Source of the DNA: Coturnix japonica
Lineage: Eukaryota > Chordata > Aves > Galliformes > Phasianidae
Length of the DNA stretch: 64,000 bases
Assembly (NCBI RefSeq): GCF_001577835.2
Contig: NC_029516.1
Span: 53,070,186-53,134,185 of the forward strand
Direction: 5' to 3'
Below the pieces are notes generated by a model, which was not told the origin of the DNA, searched no databases, and saw only the letters and a program-made list of their open reading frames with translations. The number at the start of each line of letters is the position of its first letter. Within the stretch, counting starts at the first letter, position 1. The position numbers and the translations under genes are program-made. Below, piece after piece: positions 46,210-57,029 of the stretch.

Positions 46210-47040
46210 TGACTGAAAGAGAGAGGGAACGCTGTTCTCACACAGAGAGAGACGGCAACTTTCTCCCTGCGTTTAACATTTAGCACAAAATATCTTCTCT
46301 AAGTGGAGTGTGGGAATTGCATTGAAAAAAATACATGTGCTGATGACTGATGACTATCGGCTGCATCTTAACCCGTACACTTAAGTGAGGGAACCAGTAA
46401 GTCCGCTGTTTCCCTGCCTAACCGAACCCAAGAGGATGGATACCTCATCGTCCTGGACCTCTGCAACACTCCAGATAGCATTTAAATTGGTGTCTGGGAG
46501 CTTCGCATGAGATGACACTGTTTTTGAGCAAGCAATAGAACGTCGTACCAAAGCGATATACCTCAGGCTTGACACAAGATAAGTTCTTGTCTGTGGTTAA
46601 AGAATAGAGTATGCACATTCCTGAGAGATAAGAGGAGACTCTGGCTGGAGTGTTAATTTGTGTACTCTCCTCCCTTGGGGAGATGGCTGGGGGAGGGTGG
46701 GCTACCAAAAGTAAAGGCTGTAAGACATACAGAGCTGCATAAGAAGAAGCAAACAGATCTGGCAGACATGAGGCAGGAGATAATGGCTTGGAGACTGTTT
46801 GGTGGATTCCACCTCCTTAGAGAAACAAATAGAAACTGATTTTAACAACTGCTTACCTGAAGAATGTAAAAGTGGCAGCAAGGGAAGGACTCAGCATTGG
46901 AACTAGGAGGTATAAGGGCTCGCTGTTCTGACAGCAGGCACTCCTGCTCACAGGATGCCCACCACAGCAATCAGGATTTTTCCCACAGAAGCTCCAGTCT
47001 CTGAAAAAATCATTGAGGTATTTCTCACAATTATTTGCCC
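46210..47040. other. Upstream flank of AMN1, unassigned
   Basis: No gene is recognised. About 46380-46840 has moderately open minus-strand frames (87 and 64 aa) of no known type, and might be old LTR material, which I cannot confirm. Confidence 0.4.

Positions 47041-47041
<1 letters not shown>

Positions 47042-47071
<30 letters not shown>
47042..47071 (+). repeat. Uninterrupted 30-base C homopolymer
   Basis: Thirty consecutive C residues are followed by T-rich sequence; the minus strand is G30. Such a run can form quadruplex or triplex structure and is prone to length error in replication and sequencing. It borders the unassigned repeat at 47080-47398. Confidence 0.9.
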
Positions 47072-47079
47072 TTTTTCTT

Positions 47080-47398
47080 TTTTGTCTAATAAGGTGTTTA
47101 CTCCAATTCTAGTCTGCTTATAACTTCCAAATGTACTGCTTATCTATGATAAATATCCTTTCTGACCACACAACTTCTATAATAAGAGCAACATCCTTGA
47201 AACAGGAGCGCAAATCCCAAACAGAGGACCAATCATTCATTTAGAGACCAGGTGTGCTGGGAAAGCCTTTTGCCCAAACATGGATGCAGTGAGTAGGGGG
47301 ACACCTCACCAAGCAGCCACCGAAGACCCCCACACAGGCACAGAGGACTCAGTTACGTTTGTGTAGCCTTACAGTGGTATAGTCCTATGAATGTGTAG
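47080..47398 (-). repeat. Unassigned ~310-bp interspersed repeat (copy 2, inverted)
   Basis: It is the reverse complement of the block at 24110-24425, matching in order along its length. It ends four bases before the target duplication of the solo LTR at 47407, and its other end abuts a poly-A/G (minus strand) run. That poly tract could be the 3' tail of a retroposed element. The class is not known to me. Confidence 0.8.
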
Positions 47399-47406
47399 TA
47401 GGTATG

Positions 47407-47935
47407 TGTTACAGAAAGGAACCAGTTGAGACTCGAAACTTGTTGGTACTCTAGTGTTGATTTTAATTAACAAACTCAGTGCAACAAACATACAGAGCTT
47501 GGGTCACTCCTAGTGAATGACATTCAAGCTTTTACAAGGTCCGTATTTATATGATCAGGAAAAACATTACATCACTTATGTTATCCATTTCTCGAGACTA
47601 ATTAACATATCTTCAGTTCTTCTATTCCAACGCTGTGTTTCATCTTAGGTCCTTAGCTTGGTGCCAGACTTCAGGCTTCACGTGTTATTCTCTTCTTGAA
47701 CTTATCCTTTCATAAGGATATCGACTAGCTAGACACCGGTCCGTTCCATCTGTCTCATGGTTAAACTATACATTTCAACTATAACTACTAAGTAACAATG
47801 TTCAGCACTATTATTGTCTAACTCTGCTGTTTATAATCTCAAATAGACAACCCCCCTACATGGGTCATGGTCCAGGGCTATACAGGGGATACATGAGCAG
47901 CATATTGGTTGAGAACTTCACAATTTTCCCTATCA
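47407..47935 (-). mobile_element. Solo LTR of an endogenous retrovirus (copy 2, inverted)
   Basis: A 529-bp LTR in minus orientation, same family as 33535-34065, starting TGATAGGG and ending AACA on its own strand. It is flanked by identical 5-bp duplications (GTATG at 47402-47406 and 47936-47940 on the plus strand). No internal retroviral sequence adjoins, so it is solo. The perfect duplication suggests it is not ancient, although the two copies differ by scattered substitutions. Confidence 0.93.
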
Positions 47936-48129
47936 GTATGTGTGACTGAAGTATTAAATACGCATATATTAAAAATAATTGAATATAAATAGCAGATGAG
48001 AAGACTCACTGTGTTTAATTTTGTGGAGATTACTCACCTTATGCCCTGCACAGAAATAAAGCGATGGCCTTCTCTAAATCACTTATTCCTAGCCAAGGAA
48101 TAAACCATCTGTCAAAAGAATGAATTTTT

Positions 48130-48440
48130 GCACTTGGCCTTCTTGAACTTCATGAGGTTGGCATGGACTCAGCTCTCTAGACTATCCAGGTCCCTCTTGT
48201 GATGCATTCCTTCCCTCTAGCACATCAACTGCACCACTCAGTTTGGTGTCATCTGCAAAATGCTGAGGGTGCACTCAATCCCACTGCCCATGTCCCCCAT
48301 AGAGATGATGAATAACACTAATCCTAGCAGCAGTCCCTGAGGAACGTCACTCATCACCAATCTCCACTTAGACCTGTGAACCACTGACTGCAATTCTCAA
48401 TGTTACCATCCAACCAATTCCTTATCCAGAAAGCAAACCA
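48130..48440 (-). repeat. Old CR1 LINE fragment (reverse-transcriptase region)
   Basis: Reverse-oriented text with GTTTGGTGTCATCTGCAAAA, TGCTGAGGGTGCACTCAATC and GCAGTCCCTGAGGAACGTC, typical of the CR1 ORF2 middle part in avian genomes. It is degraded. Confidence 0.78.
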
Positions 48441-48554
48441 TCCATCAAATCAATTTTTCTCTACCCTCTTGTTGGAGCAGTACTGCTTGGTATTGCACCA
48501 TCCTGCTTGGGGATAACCAGTGGTATCCTTTCTGCTCTAGCAATGCTAGAGCAT

Positions 48555-48695
48555 CTGGTTTCAACCCCCCTGTTATGTGCAGGTTCACCAACCACTAGAC
48601 CAGCCTGCCCAGAGTGACATCAAGCCTAGCTATGAATGCCTCCAAGGATGGAACATCCACAACCTCTCTGGGCAATGTGTTCTGGTTTATAGCAG
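48555..48695 (-). repeat. CR1 LINE 3' fragment, minus orientation
   Basis: Landmarks are CTAGACCAGCCTGCCCAGAG, GAATGCCTCCAAGGATGGAA and CCACAACCTCTCTGGGCAA. It is separated by about 110 bp from the CR1 piece at 48130-48440 and could be part of the same or another insertion. Confidence 0.8.
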
Positions 48696-50369
48696 GAAAA
48701 ATTTGGGTATTATATTCAGACTGACATTCTCACAACGGTCTATATTTCAGAAAGCTGTTAATTACTGTTACCAGTCCAACACAAGCCTCCAATTTTTCCT
48801 CATTTCTGTACCTGACTGCTCCATGAACAAAGTAGTAAAAAGCACTTGTCCTGTCATGGAAAGAGACTAAAGCACCGTGCACTTCTCACACAAGAGGAAG
48901 GTAGAAATATATTTATATAAATAGAGATACAGTCATTTGAATGATGACGGTGAATTAACAAGATTCAAAATGGCTAGATGATGTTTAACTATTTGCTACA
49001 TGGAGGCTGGGGAAGGTGCATAATGAATAAGATCAAATCTTAGAGAAGCTAGTGTAGCCTAAAAACAAGAAATCACTTACTTGGGACCTGTTGGAAAAGC
49101 ATCAGCATATCTTGGGTGAATATCCATGCAGACATTAGGTGACTTTGAGAGGTGTCCCTCCTTCAATGGAGATTCTGGTGTGCATCCAGCTGCTTGCAAG
49201 AACTCTCCTCATGGTTCTTTTGACTGCTTGCTATTTATGCGGTAAGATGCTTCACTCAGTCATACAACTTAGTACTGGATCCATTGAACTAGATGCCTGT
49301 TATCAGGTCACTGAAAACTCTGTCTGAATGGTGGTTGTTAACAGTCTCTGGTGAAACTTTCTTATCAGTCCCAAGGACAAGGTCTTTTGCACTTCATTTT
49401 GTGCCCTAAGCCCTGGACATAACCAGGCTGGGTGGGGGCAAACAATGTGCTTTTTCATGGCCCCAAGCTAAGGATCAAAATCTGCCCACTTCCTTGCTCT
49501 TTCTCACCGTCTTTCATAGAAGGCAGACAATGGAAAGAGTATTTGTTTTTGTACCAACTAGATAACAGTGATATACTGAACTGCTTGTATCAAGTAGGCA
49601 AGGGAAGTTCTGCTTTGAATCAGCTCATTTTGTGTAAGCAAGGATTGTGTAACCAAGGCAAGAAGCTAACTGAGGGTGCATGAAAGCCAGGTTCAACCAG
49701 CAGGCACTCTGAGGAAAACTGCTACCACAAAAAGGCTGAGTAAATGCAAGGAGGCAGAATCCAATGTTCACAATTTTGCAGGAGGTATTGAATACTTACG
49801 TACTGCCTGGAAAAACCTTCAGTCCATCAGGAAACTCTGTAAGACTCAAGCTGGAGTGTTAGAAAGCAAGCATTCTTCAGTCAGCACTGGATGCACAGAG
49901 GTTATACTCCTATCACATGTAGCTTACACAAAGGATCTTCAGCTTACATACATGACTTGTGTTACACATGCGGAAGTTTCCCAGAGGTATGTTTCATGTG
50001 CAGTGACTGATTGCAAGCAGGGTCTCCTGTTTCCTTGGTACAGAAACTCAGCCAGTCTTCCTTCCTTGGTTTAGAAGCACAACTCTTTGTTATCTACATG
50101 ATAGGGCAGGACGGGGGTATCCATCAGACTGAAGATCTTTTCCACCAGGTGTGTGCATTTAGGTGAAGTGACCCCCTGTGCATCTAGCACTGTAATAAGG
50201 AATGTCTGCTTCTTAATACCACATTGGTCTTAAAGAGTTTCATTCAGACTGGAGTTTGTCTGAATGACGAACTTGTGTTTCTACATGCCCACACACATGA
50301 ATAAAGCATGAATACCTGGCAAAGAACAACTTTCCCTTCATAAATGATGCCAACTACTTGTATTTCACA

Positions 50370-50600
50370 TGTTTGACGATGGTTTCCAGAAGAATTTCCA
50401 CTATTGTCTTCCAAGGGACAGATGGAGGCTGACCAGCCTGTAGTTTTCTTGAATCATAACTTCTGATCTTCTTGAAAGCAGGGATGACATATGCTTTTCC
50501 CAGTTCACAGGAACTTTTAACCAAACACCAGAGACTTTTAAAGGTAATCAAGAATGGCCTTATAATGACACCAGTCAGTTCTTTCATGGCTGTATTCCAT
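50370..50600 (-). repeat. Old CR1 LINE fragment (5' ORF2/UTR side)
   Basis: Landmarks are GGACAGATGGAGGCTGACCA, GCCTGTAGTTTTCTTGAATC and TTCTTGAAAGCAGGGATGAC, in the order usual for reverse-oriented CR1. Further degraded CR1-like text may continue to about 50850. Confidence 0.65.
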
Positions 50601-52584
50601 CAGCTCAACATCTGATTAGACTAGACAATCTCAGGGTCTTTTCCAGCCTTAATGATCAGGCCACATGAACTTGTGCCCAGTATAGCTATTTCCTAACCTT
50701 AACCTGCTCCATAAACAGTAAGTCTTCCTTGCTCCAGCCATTCCCTTGGTCTCAGGGACCTGGGATTCCTGAATACAACTCTTACAAAGGTGAAGAAGGT
50801 ACTGAGGATATCAGAGTCTTCTGCATCTGTCTTGGAGTGAGGGGTGCTGGCTCTTTTGAGTATCAAGGAAGAAGGCACAGGGAACCTGAAAGAGAAAACC
50901 TGGTAGGAGTCTTACTTAACCCTTCTGATGCTGATAACCATAGAGAGATTTGCATTGGATGGCTCCCAGTAGTAGAACTACAGCACACTATGCAGAATTG
51001 CAGTTTGTGATGAGGTTCAATGGCCTCACTGCTTTTCACATCTTAACAGTAACCTTCTGGATAAAGAAAGCTGTGAATCTTTTACTAACACAATGATGAA
51101 TGAGGGTACAGTGAAGTTTGTCACGAGTGTTATGCCTTCACACATCCCCCATTGCTTGGGAACAAGCTCTTAAAAATGCATGGGTTGTATTATTAATTAC
51201 AGCATGTGCTGCTGTCACAGTATGCACTCAGGTTATTTAGCAGCTATTCATGCTAACAGATACATGATTTCTGCCAAAACCTACAGTTAAATTCCGCCTG
51301 GATTTTCCTTGAAACCACTCTTTTCACTGTCTTTTGTGATGACCTACAGTATTTTTTTTCTACTGGGTTCTCAGCCCCATTCATGAGTCTACAGGCTCTA
51401 CAGAAGCCATCTGGATTGCTTATGCCCTCTAGGGAACATTGGGGTACACTGAAGTCGTACACTGAGACTAGGGCCTGTAAACACAATACTTCTACTTGAC
51501 TGAAAACTTTATCTAGAACTGTATCTTGATGATGTAGGCTATAGCAGACACGTACACTGTTACCCATGTTTGTTGTACAGTGTCTCCCAAGGTGTCCTGT
51601 ATGACATGTTGAAGTGCTCTGGAGAAGAATATTTGTTTCTACAGCAGCTGGCCCTGACATACTGGGGTCTTCAGTGCTGTCCTTCTTCTGTTACTCTCAT
51701 CTCATAGTCTGTGAATGGACATTTTATCCTCCTTGAATCTCTGCGAACTGTCATCTTTTTTAATCTACTTTTTCTACAGAATCTGTGATACTGTTGTTCC
51801 TTTTGTCTTCCTTACCACACAGCTAAATGATCTGCTGTATTGTTGACTATGTAGTCGGCCAGAAGTTAAATCTATTCTGATAAATGACCAAATCATTTAT
51901 GCTAAATCGGTGACTCAGTCACTGTATCAAATCAAAACATCTCTATATATTTGTGCAGAGCTGACAACATTCTTTCATTCTTTTCTGAAGGACTTTTTTA
52001 GACAAAACCGAGGAGATCAGAATTGGAGCTGTAAGAGAACATTCTGATCCACAGTGAAGCTAGATAATGGTGCCAAAGCATTGTAATCCAGTTCTGCATC
52101 CTCACTGCAGCAGAAATTCAAGAGCAGGATGCTGGGTTCCACACAAGCATTTGTGGCTTGTTTCTTTAATGACTGTGAGGTAATACTTGCTAATGAGGCA
52201 TTAAGGAATGCCAGAGAGACTCATTCTGCCCAGCTGGTTCCAAAACAATGGTACCCACATATAGCTAATTTTGTTGCAGCCCTGCAAACAATGTAAAAGA
52301 TGTTCTGCTTCAATAAGTTTATATACAATTACCTGCCATCAAAAGTTATGTGACTTTCATACAGTGGCTGGCTGATTTTCCAAAGGGCAGTTCCTTTTTT
52401 ATTTCAACATCCTTCAAGATACACTTTGCTGATAACGTAAACAGTGCTTTCTAGATGTGACGACTATTGCACACACTCCTTATACATAGCATACATTCTT
52501 GCTCTAGGGTCACTGAAAATGTCATGCATGCATTCCTGTCCAAGGATCAATACAAGTTTTATCTATGAAATAGTTGTTCATTGA

Positions 52585-52636
52585 GAGAATATATATATAT
52601 TCTCATATATATATATTCATATATATATATATATGA
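52585..52636. repeat. AT-repeat with perfect palindromes
   Basis: GAGAATATATATATATTCTC at 52585-52604 is a perfect 20-base palindrome, followed by further (AT)n runs flanked by TTCAT/ATGAA. It can extrude as a hairpin or cruciform and is likely length-variable. Confidence 0.9.
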
Positions 52637-54234
52637 AAGCCTTTTGCACTATGCTTGATACTACTTTAATTCTCATTAAGATATTGTTATTGTTGCATTG
52701 ATCTAAAGAGTGTATTTAAGTTTATTTGATCCTTCCAGGTTTTAACCCCAGATGGGCCAACGTTGACCAAGGTGATCGTGAATCTCACTTCAGTTGCCCT
52801 TCAGAGCTCTGTTTAGTACTTAAGGAGCCCAGAGGTCACTGAACTGTAAACAACAAGAGGTTGACAGATGACTTTAAACAACAATAAAACAATTTCATAG
52901 TTTCTCTTGTGTTTTGTTTGACAAGAGTCTGTTTTCACTTATCAACACAGCGTCATGACTTGGTTCTCTTGCTATAGGAGATGATGGAATTCTCTCAGTA
53001 AGGATTTAATTTTCAATAATTTTGAAGCACATGCTGTGTTGAAGATAGCAGAAGATGCTTCCAAATAATGTCATCTTCAAGAACAATTCTAGCAGAGTCA
53101 CGTATGCCTTCATAAACAACTGAGAGTTCCTCTTGTTTTTTACCTTTCTCAGGACATATAGTGCTGTATAAAGCTACTACATTATCACTCTTGTCTACTT
53201 CGCAAATTTCCAAAGACCTAAGGAGCAGCAGAAGAGAGGGGAGACTCTGCCCTAGTCATAAAAAAAAGTCTGTGTGTGTTTAGAATTGCTTAAAGGTGTC
53301 AGCTGAGCAGTATCTCTCAGGGTTGTGGTTTCAGCGCGCTAAGTAAAATTTTGACAGCCTCCTGCAATTTACCGTATCTGCCCTCATCCGCACAGCGCTG
53401 TTTTAGAAGAGGGAAAAGTCTACCACATAGATCATGTGCTTACTTTGTGCCTGTATCTATGAGCAGCAGTCTGTTAAGCAAGAGAGGTGTGATAAGAGGT
53501 GAGACACATCTACCCAGCACATCTGCAGTGCTTTAGAGTCACAGACACCAAGACAGACCAGTACTGACATCTCTGTGTGGGAGACTCTGGTTTTCAGGCA
53601 TATTTATGATGTCACACATACAGCATACCTTGAATACCTCATTGCAAAGGATTTTTCCTGTCTCAGAAGAAGATAAACAGATTAACGCATCTGGCTAAAC
53701 GGCCTTGAAGGAATGTAGTTGCTTTTACACATCTTGAAGTAAGTATCAGCTGATGATTTCTTTATAACTGGCAGGCATTTGTTACACTGCAGATTACATC
53801 TTATTCATCTACTATATTCTACCTGAGACCTGCAGAATAACTTGCTTTGTTTTTATTATTCAACAGATTTCATGACCACTTACTATGGATGCATTGCAGT
53901 AACTTTCTTACAATGTCCTTTAAGCCATGGCATGTACTAAGGGATTTCTACTTTCCCATGTAAGTTAAGATTTGTCTTTCATGAACCCTTACAAAACCAG
54001 CCTGAGTTCATCAGAGAGATGCAGCTTAATTGTGCACTTTAAGTGATCTTGCTGCATCATTTCATTTTGAAAATAAAACTGATAATACTTTCCATGCATA
54101 CTTCATGACAATTTGTAATATAAAATGCCAGCAGGTCACTCCACACCTAATTACTTCCAAGGAATCTACAGTCGCTATAATCAACACCTAAAATCTTCTT
54201 AGCTCTACCGACTCTTCTGTCCAGCATTTTAGTC

Positions 54235-54692
54235 CTGATTACACTGCATCTGCACTACTGATCTGTGTTTTGAGGAAGGTGTGCTGATTGAGACACACTT
54301 CCTCTCAAGATGTGACAGCTGTGCACAGCCATCCAGGATGTGGCTTGTCTTTCACATCACTGTCACCACTGCTGAGATGCACCACCCTCTGCCTCACTGT
54401 GCTCACACCCACTGTTAGGTCTCCATAAACACTCAGCAAGCATTGATGAATATCAGTGTGTGCTGATTTTTCTGCATGGAGGAATCCAGTGGTGCACCTT
54501 TGTTTCATATACACTTCCATATTAGACGCCATTTTGTCAGACTACCCCTCTACTGCCATCTGTCACACAGCAACAAAATCCAACACAACACTGGCAAATG
54601 GTTCAGCCTCCAATATCATACCACCAGTGTCTGCCTCTGACACTGGGGGCCAATGTAATAAAATAGGAGGCACTGCTTTTGGAGCAGCCCTC
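54235..54692 (-). mobile_element. Mariner-type DNA transposon remnant (copy 2)
   Basis: The terminal repeat on the minus strand reads GAGGGCTGCTCCAAAAGC then AGTGCCTCCTATTTTATTA. Next is a readable N-terminal part of a mariner transposase: MEVYMKQRCTTGFLHAEKSA, then DIHQCLLSVYGDLT, VSTVRQRVVHL and SSGDSDVKDKPHPGW (frame 54532 to 54305). The first helix-turn-helix region is preserved in outline but the catalytic DDD region and the second terminus are absent, so the copy is 3'-truncated and dead. It is the same family and orientation as 19140-19519 (chicken Galluhop-like). Confidence 0.85.
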
Positions 54693-56505
54693 AAAGAAGT
54701 TTGTATCTTTGACTGAATGTAGAGTTTTGTAAGACGTATTAAGAATTCTATTAATGAACTAGGAATAGTAATGTTTGCAGGTGAAAATAGCAGGAGAAAC
54801 GATAGAGGAAGGGCTGAAAGGATGCTTTGTGTTGATCTCCAACCAAGGAGATGACTAGCAGCAACAGCAAGTTACTGCTGATAGTTATCAGGCCAGAAGA
54901 CCTGCACTCCAATGTGGCTGCAGCAGAGCAGACTTACTGGCAGATCTGCAGTGTGAGGACACTTGTAAGCATTAAAGGACGTGGCCAACCTTATCAAGGA
55001 CCTTCCAACCAACAACAGCAGAGGCTATTGAGCTCTGTTTAAGCCAAGTCCTGGGCGTTTGCTTTCTGTCTGAGCTGTGTTGGTAGAGTGCTGGTCTTTG
55101 TCTCAGCTACAGCTGTGAATGTCTACAGAGACATCTCTATCTTGCCTTCTGTATACGCACTAGCTTAGTCTTGAATCTGCAGCACTGCTACAGCACTGTC
55201 TTATTCTCTGGATTCTTGGGTGGGCTTGAATGCCATCTCCAGGCCTGATCTGATTACATTGCTCAGGTACTGCTGGCCTGTTCCTTACTTGGCTCCTAAG
55301 CCCTTTTCCACTAGGGAGTAGCCTTGCTTTTTGCACCACTTGATGTGGTCTGGCAGCAGAGTATTGTAATGAGACTTCAGCATATATGTGCTTTTTCTTC
55401 CTTTTAAATCAGCAGTGAGACAGACTATAACCCTAAAGAGATCCCAAATAGGAAAACATAGGTGATAGGTAACAAATCTGAAGACATAAGGATGCTGCAG
55501 TAAGTAAGCTTCATGCTGGTATTAATGCTGACTCCTACTGGTCCTGTCCAAACAAAAAAGCCCAAGTAAAACTCCTGGCACAGCCAACCAAAGGATGCAG
55601 AGAACTCAGTAATTTCTTTTGCATCCTCTGTGCTGCACTCAGGTGATTCTGGTCAGTTCGCTCTGATACACACATCTTTGGTGCCTGAAATTTAAGAGAA
55701 TGAGTGTGAGTGAAACAACCTGTTTCACTTTCACAACAGTCACAGTAATTTTAGTTATTTCCTGTACTAATACCTTGCATTAGTTAGATTATGTATTTGA
55801 AAAATAGCTAAATCATCTCAGTTCCTGGGTGCTTCAATGAGTTAAGAGCAAGGAAGTGATGTGTGTCGTAATTAATCAAGCAATTAATTCTTGAACATCT
55901 GCTGCTGAATGTGCTCTGTTAGATTGGCTTGCCCCGGTTTGCCCTACTGATAGTTAAGCTGTATGACATGTGCCTTGTCTCAAACACTGGAATGTTTCTT
56001 TACCCAGCAGTATTGAACTGTTCCTGCTGACTGGCTCATTAACTTGTATGAATAATGTTCTTTCACTGTGATAACAACCATAGTGTTTTTCTATGGCCAC
56101 AGCATCTCACGCTGCTAGCCAATGTGGACCCTGTTGTTGCTTGATACTGGACTTGATGCACATCAGTGAGAAATCAGACCTGGTGTCCTGCTTTCATTCT
56201 TTCAAAGGGTGGCTGCAGGGTATTGATGGTAGGTCCACATTGCAGGTAACAGCCGGGTAATGGTGATATAGCCTCAATGGTCTCCATTTTGGAGCTGGAA
56301 CTGAGGTGATGTTTGTGTAGGGGGTAGCAAGCATTGCTGGGCTACAATGGGTAGTTACTTATTGAAGATGGAGGAAGCCCTTAAGAAGATGAAAGATGTT
56401 GACAAGAGGCTTCTAGAGGACAAAAGACTTACTAGTTATCTTGGTACACAAGACTGGCTTAGTGAGGATCAGATATTCATAATCACAGGATTCTAGGGGG
56501 GACAT
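54693..56505. other. Unassigned repeat-poor stretch
   Basis: No gene or named repeat is recognised. A short frame begins at 56349 (MGSYLLKMEEALKKMKD...) and runs 49 codons. It might be fossil retroelement sequence because an LTR-like block follows at 56506, but it is not identifiable. Confidence 0.3.
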
Positions 56506-57029
56506 TGTAGGAGATTAGTTAAAATTCTGAAAGAGAATGGGAACAGGGTTGGATAGTACAGCATTCACAACACAAGCAGATCAGAAGGCTGTGTAGTCCT
56601 GAGACTATGGGCCTCCTCCCCTGGATAACACCAGGCCAAAGGTTGGGCAAAAATCCAACCATCAGCTAGAATAGAAGAAAAGAAGATGTAGCCATCAGGT
56701 AACTTTTGAAGAATCTACTGACAACAGAGAATGAACAGAGCATCAAAAAGTACCACAAAACAAACCAAGGAAGTAAAACTGATATGCTTATGGCTTTTGA
56801 CTCATGAAGAGAATCTTCAAGGGAACAGAAAGAGCAGGGGGGAGCAGAGGATGAGGTCACCTGTTATGAGATAACAGCTATGAGTTAACAAGATATATAT
56901 GTGTAGAAAACCTAATATTGTGATTCTACCTGTGTGGTAGTAGCCCAGTGTATGTACCAATGATTATTTGCATAAAGGAAGAACCTGAGTTGCCTGTTCG
57001 ACTCTCTGACAGTCTTCAATACTCCCACA
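56506..57029 (+). mobile_element. LTR-like block (candidate)
   Basis: It begins TGTAGGAG directly after a purine-rich TAGGGGGGACAT, which resembles a polypurine tract, and ends ACTCCCACA. A TATA-like ATATATAT lies near 56891 and a CATAAA polyadenylation variant near 56970, so U3-R-U5 order is plausible. No partner LTR or target duplication is found. If real, it is the 3' end of a decayed element whose interior would lie to the left. Confidence 0.4.

Larger units (their letters stand above)
45860..46210 (-). promoter_or_regulatory. AMN1: AMN1 CpG-rich promoter
   Basis: A GC- and CpG-rich block surrounds AMN1 exon 1. It includes a short GGGTC tandem run at 45970-45988. Upstream of the ATG on the minus strand come a YY1-type site and a ZNF143/THAP11-type site, listed separately. 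No TATA box is seen. Transcription probably starts between about 46080 and 46180. Confidence 0.75.
47941..54234. other. Gene-poor tract upstream of AMN1
   Basis: No host exon is recognised. It holds degraded CR1 at 48130-48440, 48555-48695 and 50370-50600, and AT palindromes near 52585. Frames at 49676-50074 (132 aa, plus) and 51253-51660 (135 aa, minus) have no recognisable domain. The remainder is unique-looking or too old to classify. Confidence 0.5.

Noticed and set aside
46381-46708. Possible upstream coding exon of AMN1 or a neighbouring gene
   Set aside because: The minus-strand frames show no similarity to AMN1 or to RESF1, the next gene expected by synteny, and lack sensible splice sites.
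33535-47935. The two same-family LTRs as ends of one provirus
   Set aside because: They are in opposite orientation, each has its own target duplication, and AMN1 exons lie between them.
47402-47940. Assignment of the solo LTRs to the avian leukosis group
   Set aside because: The target duplications are 5 bp, whereas alpharetroviruses give 6 bp, and the LTR is longer than the usual ALV LTR.
51253-51660. 135-aa minus-strand frame with several Cys residues
   Set aside because: No motif spacing of a zinc finger or known family; could be decayed repeat or chance.
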